A DNA stretch of 64,000 nucleotides from Bacteroides sp. M10 (GTDB lineage Bacteria; Bacteroidota; Bacteroidia; Bacteroidales; Bacteroidaceae), in the NCBI RefSeq assembly GCF_014334015.1, contig NZ_CP060488.1, positions 4,918,501 to 4,982,500 on the forward strand, given 5' to 3'. Positions 9,647 to 18,245 of the stretch are shown piece by piece. Below the pieces are notes generated by a model that worked only from the letters and a program-made list of their open reading frames with translations, did no database searches and was not told the origin of the DNA. The translations under genes and the position numbers were made by a program. Each line of letters begins with the position of its first letter. Within the stretch, counting starts at the first letter, position 1.

Positions 9647-11329
9647 ATGAATAACATTAAGAAAGTATTATCAGCGTGGATGCTGGTTGCCTGTGTACTA
9701 CCTGTGGCAGCCCAGTATCCTGTAATTCCGGACTCGGTAAAAGAAAGAGGAGCAAAACAAGAAGCGGAGTTCGAACGGAAATCCGACGCGGCATGGGAAA
9801 AAGCTTTGCCGACAGTTTTAGAAGAAGCAAAGAAAGGCCGCCCTTATAAGCCATGGGCCTCCAAACCCGAAGATTTGATAAAGAGCAATATCCCGGCCTT
9901 CCCCGGTGCGGAAGGCGGAGGTATGTACACTCCCGGTGGACGTGGAGGAAAAGTGATTGTTGTCACTTCTTTGGAAGATTCCGGTCCCGGAACATTCCGC
10001 GAAGCCTGTGAAACAGGAGGTGCACGTATCATTGTGTTTAATGTTTCGGGAGTGATTCGTCTGAAAAGCCCGATTAGTGTACGTGCTCCTTATGTAACCA
10101 TTGCCGGACAAACAGCTCCCGGAGATGGTATCTGTATCACCGGACAATCTTTCCTGATCGATACACACGATGTCGTGATTCGTCACATGCGCTTCCGTCG
10201 TGGTGCGCAGGACGTAGCTTTCCGTGATGATGCGGTAGGAGGGAATGCAGTAGGAAATATCATGGTAGACCATTGCTCTGCCAGTTGGGGATTGGATGAA
10301 AATATGTCTATCTACCGTCATGTATATAACAGAGGGGCAGACGGACACGGTCTGAAACTTCCGACAGTAAACATTACCATTCAAAATTCTATTTTCTCCG
10401 AAGCACTGGATACATACAACCATGCTTTCGGCGCAACCATCGGTGGTCACAACAGTATGTTCTGCCGGAATCTCTTTGCTTCCAACATCAGTCGGAACAG
10501 TTCGGTGGGTATGGACGGTGATTTTAACTTCGTCAATAATGTTGTCTTCAACTGGTGGAATCGTTCTGTAGACGGAGGTGACCACAACAGTTTCTACAAT
10601 ATGATAAACAACTACTTCAAACCCGGCCCCATCACTCCGCTAGGCAAGCCAATCTCTTATCGTATTCTCAAACCGGAAGCAGGACGTGACAAAAGCAAAC
10701 CTCTCTCATTCGGAAAGGCTTATGTAAACGGGAATATTATTCATGGCAATGCCAAGGTCACAAAAGATAACTGGGACGGAGGCGTACAACTGAAAGAAGA
10801 TGTGGATGCCGCAAAGTTTTTACCATTAATTAAATCGGATGAAGCTTTCAAAATGCCTCCGGTTACTGTGATGGATACCAAAAAAGCTTATACCTTTGTA
10901 TTGGATAATGTAGGAGCCACTTTCCCCAAACGGGACGCTGTGGATGCCCGTGTTATAAAGACCGTGCAAACAGGAAAAGCCATTTATGTGAAAGATGCAC
11001 TGGAGTTTGTCTCTCCTTATGTGAAAAGACGGTTACCGGCTGATTCTTATAAGCAGGGCATCATTACAGACATTCGTCAGGTAGGCGGACTTCCCGAATA
11101 TAAAGGAGAAGCAGTAGTGGACTCGGACGGCGACGGTATGCCGGATGCCTGGGAAATAGCTAACGGTCTGAATCCGAATGACCCGACCGACGCAACTATG
11201 GACTGCAATGGTGACGGATATACCAATATTGAAAAATACATCAATGGTATAGACACTAAAAAGAAAGTGGACTGGACAGATTTGAAGAACAATTACGATA
11301 CATTGTCTAAACGGAAAAGTCTGTTATAA
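9647..11329 (+). CDS. Secreted pectate lyase, polysaccharide lyase family 1
   Basis: A 560-residue secreted beta-helix lyase. Signal peptide 1-22 (SAWMLVACVLPVAAQ). The lyase domain starts near residue 85 with the motif AFPGAEGGGMYTPGGRGG, followed by VTSLEDSGPGTFREA, TIAGQTAPGDGI, the RHMRFRRG strand and DHCSASWGLDEN, all typical of the Bacteroides PL1 group. Pectate lyases cut alpha-1,4-polygalacturonate by beta-elimination with Ca2+. Near the C-terminus (about 490-535) there are two calcium-binding thrombospondin-3-like repeats (DSDGDGMPDAWE, DCNGDGYTNIEK), usually a spacer or anchoring element. It is 57 bp downstream of the hybrid regulator and 21 bp upstream of the DUF4955 gene, suggesting one transcript with the latter. 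Confidence 0.92.
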   Translation: MNNIKKVLSAWMLVACVLPVAAQYPVIPDSVKERGAKQEAEFERKSDAAWEKALPTVLEEAKKGRPYKPWASKPEDLIKSNIPAFPGAEGGGMYTPGGRGGKVIVVTSLEDSGPGTFREACETGGARIIVFNVSGVIRLKSPISVRAPYVTIAGQTAPGDGICITGQSFLIDTHDVVIRHMRFRRGAQDVAFRDDAVGGNAVGNIMVDHCSASWGLDENMSIYRHVYNRGADGHGLKLPTVNITIQNSIFSEALDTYNHAFGATIGGHNSMFCRNLFASNISRNSSVGMDGDFNFVNNVVFNWWNRSVDGGDHNSFYNMINNYFKPGPITPLGKPISYRILKPEAGRDKSKPLSFGKAYVNGNIIHGNAKVTKDNWDGGVQLKEDVDAAKFLPLIKSDEAFKMPPVTVMDTKKAYTFVLDNVGATFPKRDAVDARVIKTVQTGKAIYVKDALEFVSPYVKRRLPADSYKQGIITDIRQVGGLPEYKGEAVVDSDGDGMPDAWEIANGLNPNDPTDATMDCNGDGYTNIEKYINGIDTKKKVDWTDLKNNYDTLSKRKSLL

Positions 11330-11350
11330 GCAGATGAAAAAAGATTAAAG

Positions 11351-14300
11351 ATGATTGGATTGAATATACAAGTAAGAACTATCCTTCTGGGATTATTAAG
11401 TATTGGGTTTGTGCAAAGTTATGCGCAAACCTTTGCTTTACAGGTTAAGAATGACCAAATCACTTACCTGAATGATGATCGGGGAAACCGTATTCTCGAT
11501 TTTTCTACATGCGGATATAAATCCTCCGAACAGGATATTCCTTCTGTCCGTAATGTTGTGTTTGTCCCCTGGAAAGCAGGAGATAACACTGCACGTATTC
11601 AACGTGCCATTGATTATGTAGCCTCGCTGTCTCCCGATGCTTCCGGTTTTCGTGGAGCGGTTTTACTCGATCAGGGAGAGTTTGCCCTGTCCGGCAGTAT
11701 TCGTATCTCCACCTCCGGAATTGTATTGCGGGGAACGAATAAAGAAAAAACAATACTGCTGAAGAAAGGCGTAGACAGAGGTGCCCTTATTTATATGGAA
11801 GGAATAGACGACTTGAATGTACAAGACACTTTGCAGGTACTTTCAAACTATGTTCCGGTAAACACACGAACATTGGAAGTGGCTTCAGGCATTTCTCTGA
11901 AAAAAGGAGATCGTGTAATGGTTGCCCGTCCTTCCGGCAAGGAGTGGATTGCCTCTTTGGGTTGTGACATCTTTGGAGGAGGTATCAGTGCGTTAGGATG
12001 GAAAGAAGGGGATATGGATCTGACCTGGGACAGAACAGTCAGTGAAGTAAATGGCAACCAGATAACATTGGATGCTCCGCTGACCGTAGCTCTGGATGCT
12101 AAATATGGTGCTTCTTCTCTATTGACTTATCAATGGAACGGACGTATCTACGATTGTGGAGTAGAGAATATGACACTGATCTCTGATTATGACAAGCGTT
12201 ATCCTAAAGATGAAGATCATTGCTGGACAGGTATTTCCATTGAGAATGCGGAAAACTGTTGGGTAAGACAACTCAATTTCAAACATTTTGCAGGAAGTGC
12301 CGTGATTGTTCAGCGTACAGGTTCCAAAATCACTGTCGAAGACTGTATCTCAAGAGAACCTGTTTCAGAAATCGGAGGAATGCGTCGTTGCACTTTCCAC
12401 ACACTGGGACAACAAACTTTATTTCAACGTTGCTACTCGGAACGAGGTATTCATGACTTTGCTGCCGGATATTGTGCAGCCGGTCCCAACGCTTTTGTAC
12501 AATGTGATTCATACGAATCTTTAGGATTCAGCGGCTCTATTGATGCCTGGGCATGTGGACTGTTGTTCGATGTAGTAAATATCGACGGTCATAACCTGAC
12601 TTTCAAGAATTTGGGACAAGATAAAAGTGGAGCCGGTTGGAATACGGCAAATAGCTTGTTCTGGCAATGTACTGCAGCAGAAATCGAATGTTATGCTCCG
12701 GCAAAGGATGCGATGAACCGTGCATACGGCTGTTGGGCGCAGTTCTCCGGTGACGGTGAATGGGAACAATCCAACAATCACGTACAACCTCGCAGTATCT
12801 TTTATGCCCAATTGGAAGAACGATTGAATAAAGAATGTGCAGAACGTGCACGTATCTTGCCTAGAAATACAAGTGCAACCAGTAGTCCTACAGTTGAAGT
12901 GGCTATGGAACTGGCTAAAGAGGCTTATCATCCACGATTAACGTTGGAACATTGGATAGGCGATCATAAATTTGCTCCTTCGGTGGAGTCAGCCGGAGTG
13001 AAATCAGTTGATGACATTAAAGAGAAAAGGGGGGTATCATTAGCCGCAAATTCTTCTACTACCCAATCACCCACTCAACCGGAAGTAACTATCACTAACG
13101 GACGTATCCAAATGGATGGTATTTTATTGGTTGGAAACAGTCATACCACCCCTTGGTGGAATGGAAAGCTTAAAACCAATTATCTGAAAAAGGCAAGTCC
13201 GGCCATTACCCGCTTTGTTCCGGGACGCGAGGGACTGGGATTGACAGACCGCATTGATTCTGTTATCAATTTTATGAAACAGAAAAACATACTTGTTTTC
13301 GATCAGAACTATGGTCTTTGGTATGACCGCCGTCGCGATGACCACGAACGGATTCGCCGTCGGGATGGTGATGTTTGGGGACCTTTCTATGAACAGTCAT
13401 TCGGACGCAGCGGTCAGGAAACAGCGTGGGAAGGATTGAGCAAATATGATTTGAAACGTCCCAATGCATGGTACTGGAGTCGCTTAAAAGAGTTTGCGGA
13501 GAAGGGAAATAAAGACGGGCTGCTTTTGTTTCATGAGAACTATTTCCAGCACAATATTCTGGAAGCCGGTGCACATTGGGTAGATTCTCCGTGGAGAAGC
13601 AGCAATAACATCAATCAGACCGGATTTCCTGAACCTGCTCCATTTGCCGGTGACAAACGAATCTTTGTAGCAGATATGTTCTATGACGTCAGCCATCCTG
13701 TTCGTCGTGAACTGCACAGGCAATATATACGTCAATGCCTGAATAACTTCGCAGACAATTCGAATGTAATTCAGTTGACAAGTGCTGAATTTACAGGACC
13801 GTTGCACTTCGTACAGTTCTGGTTGGATGTGATAGCCGAATGGGAAACTGAAACCGGAAAGAAAGCAAAAGTGGCATTAAGTACCACGAAAGATGTGCAG
13901 GATGCTATCCTTGCAGACCCCAAACGCGCTGCCATAGTAGATATCATTGATATCCGTTACTGGCATTATAAGACGGATGGGATCTTTGCGCCGGAAGGTG
14001 GAAAGAATATGGCACCGCGTCAGCACATGCGTAAGATGAAAGTAGGAAAGGTCACTTTCAATGAAGCATATAAAGCTGTCAATGAGTATCGACAGAAATT
14101 TCCCCAGAAGGCAGTGACGTTCTACGCACAGAATTATCCGGCTATGGGATGGGCTGTATTCATGGCTGGTGGTTCATGTCCTGTAATTCCATGCACAGAT
14201 AAGGCATTCCTGAAGGATGCAGCAGCCATGGAAGTGGAAGAAACGAATACGGATGAGTACAAGAAAATGGTAAAATCTGATATTGGAAGTATCATTTATT

Positions 14301-14476
14301 CCAAGTCCGGAACAGAAATTCCTGTTCAATTATCGTCCGGGAAGTATGCATTAAAGTACATTCACCCTGCTTCCGGAAAGATTGAAACGATAAATAAATC
14401 ATTGAAAATAAATGGATTATACAACCTAAAGGTGCCTGATAAGAAAGAAGGCATTTACTGGTTCCATAAGCTATAA
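11351..14476 (+). CDS. DUF4955 protein with N-terminal pectate-lyase-like beta-helix
   Basis: A 1041-residue secreted protein. Signal peptide 1-25 (LLGLLSIGFVQSYAQ). Residues about 60-480 look like a right-handed beta-helix of the pectate-lyase superfamily (AIDYVASLSPDASGFRGAVLL, GIVLRGTNKEKTIL, NCWVRQLNFKHFAGSAV). From about residue 580 there is a DUF4955 region with strongly patterned motifs: GNSHTTPWWNG, FDQNYGLWYDRRRDDHE, HENYFQHN, LTSAEFTGP. It is most likely a second carbohydrate-active domain, but no catalytic mechanism has been assigned here. The gene is the last of the locus, 21 bp after the PL1 lyase and just before a strong terminator. A role in pectin or rhamnogalacturonan breakdown is inferred from context only. 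Confidence 0.8.
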   Translation: MIGLNIQVRTILLGLLSIGFVQSYAQTFALQVKNDQITYLNDDRGNRILDFSTCGYKSSEQDIPSVRNVVFVPWKAGDNTARIQRAIDYVASLSPDASGFRGAVLLDQGEFALSGSIRISTSGIVLRGTNKEKTILLKKGVDRGALIYMEGIDDLNVQDTLQVLSNYVPVNTRTLEVASGISLKKGDRVMVARPSGKEWIASLGCDIFGGGISALGWKEGDMDLTWDRTVSEVNGNQITLDAPLTVALDAKYGASSLLTYQWNGRIYDCGVENMTLISDYDKRYPKDEDHCWTGISIENAENCWVRQLNFKHFAGSAVIVQRTGSKITVEDCISREPVSEIGGMRRCTFHTLGQQTLFQRCYSERGIHDFAAGYCAAGPNAFVQCDSYESLGFSGSIDAWACGLLFDVVNIDGHNLTFKNLGQDKSGAGWNTANSLFWQCTAAEIECYAPAKDAMNRAYGCWAQFSGDGEWEQSNNHVQPRSIFYAQLEERLNKECAERARILPRNTSATSSPTVEVAMELAKEAYHPRLTLEHWIGDHKFAPSVESAGVKSVDDIKEKRGVSLAANSSTTQSPTQPEVTITNGRIQMDGILLVGNSHTTPWWNGKLKTNYLKKASPAITRFVPGREGLGLTDRIDSVINFMKQKNILVFDQNYGLWYDRRRDDHERIRRRDGDVWGPFYEQSFGRSGQETAWEGLSKYDLKRPNAWYWSRLKEFAEKGNKDGLLLFHENYFQHNILEAGAHWVDSPWRSSNNINQTGFPEPAPFAGDKRIFVADMFYDVSHPVRRELHRQYIRQCLNNFADNSNVIQLTSAEFTGPLHFVQFWLDVIAEWETETGKKAKVALSTTKDVQDAILADPKRAAIVDIIDIRYWHYKTDGIFAPEGGKNMAPRQHMRKMKVGKVTFNEAYKAVNEYRQKFPQKAVTFYAQNYPAMGWAVFMAGGSCPVIPCTDKAFLKDAAAMEVEETNTDEYKKMVKSDIGSIIYSKSGTEIPVQLSSGKYALKYIHPASGKIETINKSLKINGLYNLKVPDKKEGIYWFHKL

Positions 14477-14483
14477 AACAGAA

Positions 14484-14520
14484 AATCCCGTTGAAGAGTC
14501 TTCAGCGGGATTTTTGGTTT
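14484..14520 (+). terminator. Rho-independent terminator closing the pectin locus
   Basis: A 13-bp stem, AATCCCGTTGAAG with CTTCAGCGGGATT (one G-U pair), a 3-nt loop, then a T-rich run. It starts 8 bp after the DUF4955 stop codon. Confidence 0.9.
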
Positions 14521-14617
14521 TTATAGGTAAATTCTAGTAAAAGAGTGTTATAAAACATGATACTTGTTTTTTCAATCCACAAACCAGATTTTACCCAAGG
14601 TTGCGGTCGATACTGCT

Positions 14618-14625
14618 TAGTTTTG
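14618..14625 (+). promoter_or_regulatory. Bacteroidetes -7 box (TAGTTTTG) for the ECF sigma gene
   Basis: An exact TAnnTTTG match 28 bp before the ATG at 14653. It lies inside a longer in-frame reading frame that opens at 14557, so it argues for the downstream start. Confidence 0.6.
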
Positions 14626-14652
14626 CAACATCAAATCAATCGAATTAATGCT

Positions 14653-15204
14653 ATGATGGAACAGACTAATCATTCAACCGAAACTTTACTCGCTTCTTTT
14701 CAAGCGGGAAACATGGCAGCTTTTTCACAGCTGTATAATTTGCACATCAACGTCCTTTTTAATTACGGATTGAAGTTGACCATTGATAGAGAGTTGCTGA
14801 AAGATTGTATTCATGACATCTTCGTGAAACTCTATACAAAGAAAGATGAATTAGGCACCATTGATAATTTGAGATCATACTTATTCATCTCATTAAAAAA
14901 TAAACTTTGTGATGAACTTCGCAAACGCATGTATATGTCTGATACGGCAGTAGAGGAAGTTAGCGTGGCTACTCCTACAGATGTAGAAGATGATTATATG
15001 GAAGAAGAGCAGCGCAAGAATGAATTTTCATTGGTTAGACGTCTGCTGGATCAATTATCTCCCCGCCAGCGTGAAGCGCTTACCTTATATTATATAGAAG
15101 AAAAGAAATACGAGGATATTTGCGAGATTATGAACATGAATTATCAGTCTGTACGCAACTTGATGCACCGCGGATTGACAAAGTTGCGTACTCTGGCAAG
15201 TTAA
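14653..15204 (+). CDS. ECF-family RNA polymerase sigma factor
   Basis: A 183-residue sigma-70 family factor of the extracytoplasmic-function type. Region 2 (about 20-90) has the pattern FSQLYNLHINVLFNYG...LKDCIHDIFVKLY...YLFISLKNKLCDELR. Region 4 (about 125-180) has LLDQLSPRQREALTLYYIEEKKYEDICEIMNM and the recognition-helix stretch NYQSVRNLMHRGLTKLR. The start at 14653 (or the next codon, 14656) is preferred because a -7 box lies just upstream. Such factors usually work with a membrane FecR-type anti-sigma factor, but the next gene encodes only a tiny FecR-N-like protein, and no TonB receptor follows. It is therefore an orphan ECF sigma whose regulon is unknown. Confidence 0.93.
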   Translation: MMEQTNHSTETLLASFQAGNMAAFSQLYNLHINVLFNYGLKLTIDRELLKDCIHDIFVKLYTKKDELGTIDNLRSYLFISLKNKLCDELRKRMYMSDTAVEEVSVATPTDVEDDYMEEEQRKNEFSLVRRLLDQLSPRQREALTLYYIEEKKYEDICEIMNMNYQSVRNLMHRGLTKLRTLAS

Positions 15205-15286
15205 TTTTAGTAAAAAGATAAACTGGTTGAGTACATATACAGGATAACGTCGTCCTATTTATGTAAACGCTTAAAAAGGATGCGAT

Positions 15287-15538
15287 ATGTGCTCAAAGGT
15301 AAAGGATTTTTTGACGGATGATGATTTTATCAACTATGTGCTGGGTGTAACTCCGCAATCAGCTTCCCAATGGGAAACTTATTTCAGAGAGCACCCGGAA
15401 GAGATGGCAGATGCAGAAGAAGCTAAAGCTGTATTACTGGCTCCGGCAAATGTAGCCTGTGACTTCTCCATAGTTGAAAATAACGAATTAGAAGATAGGA
15501 TTATTAGTAGTATAAAAGATTTTTCGGGTATTTTGTAG
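15287..15538 (+). CDS. Small protein resembling the N-terminal domain of FecR-type anti-sigma factors
   Basis: An 83-residue protein, 82 bp downstream of the ECF sigma gene. Its pattern (FLTDDDFINYVLGVTP, WETYFREHPEEMADAEEAKAVLLA) resembles the cytoplasmic sigma-binding segment of Bacteroides FecR proteins, but there is no transmembrane helix and no periplasmic FecR domain. The remaining 100 bp before the next gene is too short to hold a missing remainder, so this is either a complete stand-alone sigma-binding protein or the remnant of a deleted anti-sigma factor. The function is inferred from position and similarity of pattern only. A GTTAG-rich low-complexity stretch follows the stop codon. 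Confidence 0.6.
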   Translation: MCSKVKDFLTDDDFINYVLGVTPQSASQWETYFREHPEEMADAEEAKAVLLAPANVACDFSIVENNELEDRIISSIKDFSGIL

Positions 15539-15595
15539 ATAGGTTAGATAGTTAGATAAAGTAGTTAGGTTAGTTAAGGCATTAAAAGATTGACG

Positions 15596-15646
15596 CAGTC
15601 TTTCACAGGAGGTTTAGCTTTAAACACTGTGAAAGACTGTGTTTTT
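15596..15646. terminator. Bidirectional terminator between convergent genes
   Basis: A perfect 13-bp inverted repeat, CAGTCTTTCACAG and CTGTGAAAGACTG, with an 18-nt loop and a T run on the plus side. It lies between the FecR-N-like gene and the oppositely oriented MFS gene. Confidence 0.85.
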
Positions 15647-16902
15647 TATTGGTCTTGTCCGGGCTTCTCGGCGGATTTCTGAATATTGAAAGCACTGCTG
15701 AAGCTGACAATTAGCACAATGCATCCACCCAATATGCCAATAATCATATAAGCGATACGGATGTCGAACGCCTGTGAAATGGCACCGATAAGAAGAGGAG
15801 CAACCAGTGAACCTATAAAACTGATACTTGACAGAATGGTAAGTGCAATGCTGACCGGTGTTTTCGATTTGGCTCCAACAAAGCTATACAAAGTAGGTAC
15901 AATACAAGATATTCCCAAACCGACCAACATAAAACCCAATGAATTGATGATGACTTTCATAGCCATAGATTCAAAAATACCTCCTAATAAGGCAGAAACA
16001 AAAAAGCCGATACAAATAAAGCTACCTGCCAATTGCAGAACTTTCTTCTTTCCCCAAAGCTGATAAGCGTAGTTAGTTAAAAAACGCCCTGTTGCCATCA
16101 TAATCATAAACACAAGAAAGCCGATCTGCAACGATTTAGGTACGTGGACGACTGATTCGAAATAAACGGCGCTCCAATCGAACATCGCACTTTCTACAAT
16201 CAGTGCAAACAGCCCGACAAGTCCTAACTGCAAAAGCAATATTTCCGGTTTTTGAAACAATAACCGGAATCCATTGGGAGCTTTGGCCGTATTTCTTTCC
16301 TTCGTTTCAGAAACCTCCACTTCCTGCGGTGCGCTCTCCTGCAAATAGTTCCGTCCGGAAAGCACTATTATAAAGATGATTATGAATATAAGTGTATAAT
16401 GCCAGATAGGGGAGACTCCTGCCAGAATCATCACAAAACCGATAAGTGCCCCGGCACATGCTCCTAAGCTCCATCCTCCATGAAAAGTTGCCATAATGGT
16501 TTTACCATACAGGCGTTCCACCTCAATCCCTTGTGTATTGAATGATATATCGCACAAATTCCAAAACACACCAAAGCAAAATAGTAAAAAGCCCAACAGA
16601 TAGACTTCATGAGCCAGTCCGATGCAGAGCAGGGAAAAAGCATATCCCAGAATACTGACCTGTACCATACTCCGACTTCCCAACTTCGAAACAAGGTAGC
16701 CCGCCAAAGGTATCGCCACAAATTTGCCTACAGGAATCATAAATAAGATCAGTCCCCAATAAAAAGCATAATTTGCAGCAAAAACATCTTTGAAATCAGG
16801 GATTCGACTAGCCCAACTTGACATACAAAGTCCTTGAGCGAAGAAAAAAGTCAATATGGCAAAACGTATTCTCTCTTTGGGATGCGTAAATTGGTTATTC
16901 AT
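15646..16902 (-). CDS. MFS transporter
   Basis: A 418-residue inner-membrane protein with about 12 hydrophobic segments. The N-terminal motif FFFAQGLCMSSWASRIPDFK and the loop GSRSMVQVSILGYAF are typical of the sugar/drug MFS subgroup that includes the YbjJ-like carriers. The start at 16902 (MNNQFTHPKERIRFAI) is chosen because a -7 box sits 24 bp upstream, inside the longer reading frame that reaches 16938. The substrate is not predictable. It is a single-gene unit, divergent from the ThrE-type exporter genes with which it shares a short intergenic promoter region. Confidence 0.85.
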   Translation of the reverse strand: MNNQFTHPKERIRFAILTFFFAQGLCMSSWASRIPDFKDVFAANYAFYWGLILFMIPVGKFVAIPLAGYLVSKLGSRSMVQVSILGYAFSLLCIGLAHEVYLLGFLLFCFGVFWNLCDISFNTQGIEVERLYGKTIMATFHGGWSLGACAGALIGFVMILAGVSPIWHYTLIFIIIFIIVLSGRNYLQESAPQEVEVSETKERNTAKAPNGFRLLFQKPEILLLQLGLVGLFALIVESAMFDWSAVYFESVVHVPKSLQIGFLVFMIMMATGRFLTNYAYQLWGKKKVLQLAGSFICIGFFVSALLGGIFESMAMKVIINSLGFMLVGLGISCIVPTLYSFVGAKSKTPVSIALTILSSISFIGSLVAPLLIGAISQAFDIRIAYMIIGILGGCIVLIVSFSSAFNIQKSAEKPGQDQ

Positions 16903-16925
16903 GCATTTTTTATTTTTAATCGCGG

Positions 16926-16933
16926 CAAAGGTA
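16926..16933 (-). promoter_or_regulatory. -7 box (TACCTTTG) for the MFS gene
   Basis: An exact TAnnTTTG on the minus strand, 24 bp from the MFS start. It lies only 13 bp from the divergent plus-strand box at 16947. Confidence 0.6.
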
Positions 16934-16946
16934 TCCATTTTTTTTG

Positions 16947-16954
16947 TACTTTTG
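16947..16954 (+). promoter_or_regulatory. -7 box (TACTTTTG) for the exporter operon
   Basis: An exact TAnnTTTG 25 bp upstream of the ATG at 16980. It excludes the upstream TTG at 16944 as a start. Confidence 0.6.
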
Positions 16955-16979
16955 CGCCCGATTAAAAAATATCATATTC

Positions 16980-17747
16980 ATGAAGACAGGCGAATCTTTA
17001 TTATCGGTAGGTAAATTTATAGCAGAATATTCAGCCCATTTAATGGGAGCCGGAGTACACACCTCGCGGGTAGTACGTAATACAAAGCGTATCGGAGAGG
17101 CTTTCGGGCTAGATGTCAAGTTAAGCGTGTTTCATAAAAATATCATTCTGACCATTATAGACAAAGACACAAACGAGGCTTGTAATGAGGTTATAGACAT
17201 TCCTGCACACCCGATCAGTTTTGAACATAATTCAGAATTAAGCGCATTGAGTTGGGAAGCAGTAGACAATCATTTGTCATTGGAAGAATTGAAAGATAAA
17301 TATAAGAAGATTATTTCTGCTCCGCGGATACATCCTCTTTTCGTTTTATTATTAGTAGGGTTTGCCAATGCTTCTTTCTGTAAATTGTTCGGTGGTGATT
17401 TAATTTCTATGGGAATTGTGTTCTCGGCTACAATTACAGGATTCTACCTGAAACAACAAATGCAGATGAAGAAGATAAACCATTACGTTGTATTTATCGT
17501 CTCGGCTTTTGTTGCTTCCCTGTGTGCTTCCACTGCGCTGATTTTCGATACGACCTCGGAGATTGCAATGGCAACCAGCGTACTTTATCTCGTGCCCGGT
17601 GTTCCTTTGATTAATGGCGTGATTGATGTAGTAGAAGGATACGTATTAACAGGATTTGCCCGTCTGACAGAAGCATCTTTGTTGATTGTCAGCATCGCGA
17701 TCGGACTTTCCTTCACATTATTAATGGTAAAAAACAGTTTAATTTGA
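16980..17747 (+). CDS. Threonine/serine exporter family protein, large subunit (YjjP-like)
   Basis: A 255-residue membrane protein. Residues 1-110 form a soluble part (GKFIAEYSAHLMGAGVHTSRVVRNTKRIGEAFG), followed by about five transmembrane helices with the conserved LVPGVPLINGVIDVVEGY loop. This is the DUF1212/ThrE N-terminal half; in many bacteria it is split from the C-terminal half, and the partner follows here after one base. Relatives export threonine, serine or, for YjjPB, succinate, so the substrate stays open. The start is set by the -7 box at 16947. Confidence 0.88.
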   Translation: MKTGESLLSVGKFIAEYSAHLMGAGVHTSRVVRNTKRIGEAFGLDVKLSVFHKNIILTIIDKDTNEACNEVIDIPAHPISFEHNSELSALSWEAVDNHLSLEELKDKYKKIISAPRIHPLFVLLLVGFANASFCKLFGGDLISMGIVFSATITGFYLKQQMQMKKINHYVVFIVSAFVASLCASTALIFDTTSEIAMATSVLYLVPGVPLINGVIDVVEGYVLTGFARLTEASLLIVSIAIGLSFTLLMVKNSLI

Positions 17748-17748
17748 T

Positions 17749-18234
17749 ATGATAGCACTTGACATTCTTACTGATGGATTTTTTGCAGCAGTAGCAGGTA
17801 TAGGATTTGGTGCGATTTCCGATCCTCCTTTGCGGGCATTCAAGATGATTGCCATACTGGCAGCATTGGGACACGCTTGTCGTTTTTGTTTAATGACTTA
17901 TTTAGGTGTGGATATTGCCACAGGTTCTTTGTTTGCCGGATTGGTCATCGGCTTCGGTAGTTTATGGTTGGGTAAAAAAGTATATTGTCCGATGACGGTA
18001 CTTTACATTCCGGCATTGCTTCCCATGATTCCGGGTAAGTTTGCATACAACATGGTATTTTCACTTATCATGTGTCTGCAAAATGTGAATGATCCGGATA
18101 AGCTGGACAAGTTCATGTCCATGTTCTTCTCTAATACTCTGGTAGCAAGTACAGTGATTTTCATGTTGGCGGTAGGAGCTACTTTCCCGATGTTCCTGTT
18201 CCCACATAGAGCCTTTTCATTAACAAGACATTAA
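17749..18234 (+). CDS. Threonine/serine exporter family protein, small subunit (YjjB-like)
   Basis: A 161-residue protein with four or five transmembrane helices and the conserved segments GFGAISDPPLRAFKMIA, CPMTVLYIPALLPMIPGKFAY. It is the DUF3815 half of the ThrE fold and starts one base after the YjjP-like gene ends, indicating translational coupling and a two-subunit exporter. The substrate is unknown. Confidence 0.88.
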   Translation: MIALDILTDGFFAAVAGIGFGAISDPPLRAFKMIAILAALGHACRFCLMTYLGVDIATGSLFAGLVIGFGSLWLGKKVYCPMTVLYIPALLPMIPGKFAYNMVFSLIMCLQNVNDPDKLDKFMSMFFSNTLVASTVIFMLAVGATFPMFLFPHRAFSLTRH

Positions 18235-18245
18235 AAACTACTTTT

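Noticed and set aside
9818..10585. Long open frame (255 codons) on the minus strand
   Set aside because: It lies wholly antisense to the clear PL1 pectate lyase gene and has no domain-like pattern.
1..14500. SusC/SusD pair of the pectin locus
   Set aside because: No such genes are present; they may lie upstream of the window, but that cannot be seen.
14557..14652. N-terminal extension of the first ECF sigma factor
   Set aside because: It contains a -7 box, and the extra 32 residues do not resemble sigma region 2; the start at 14653 is better.
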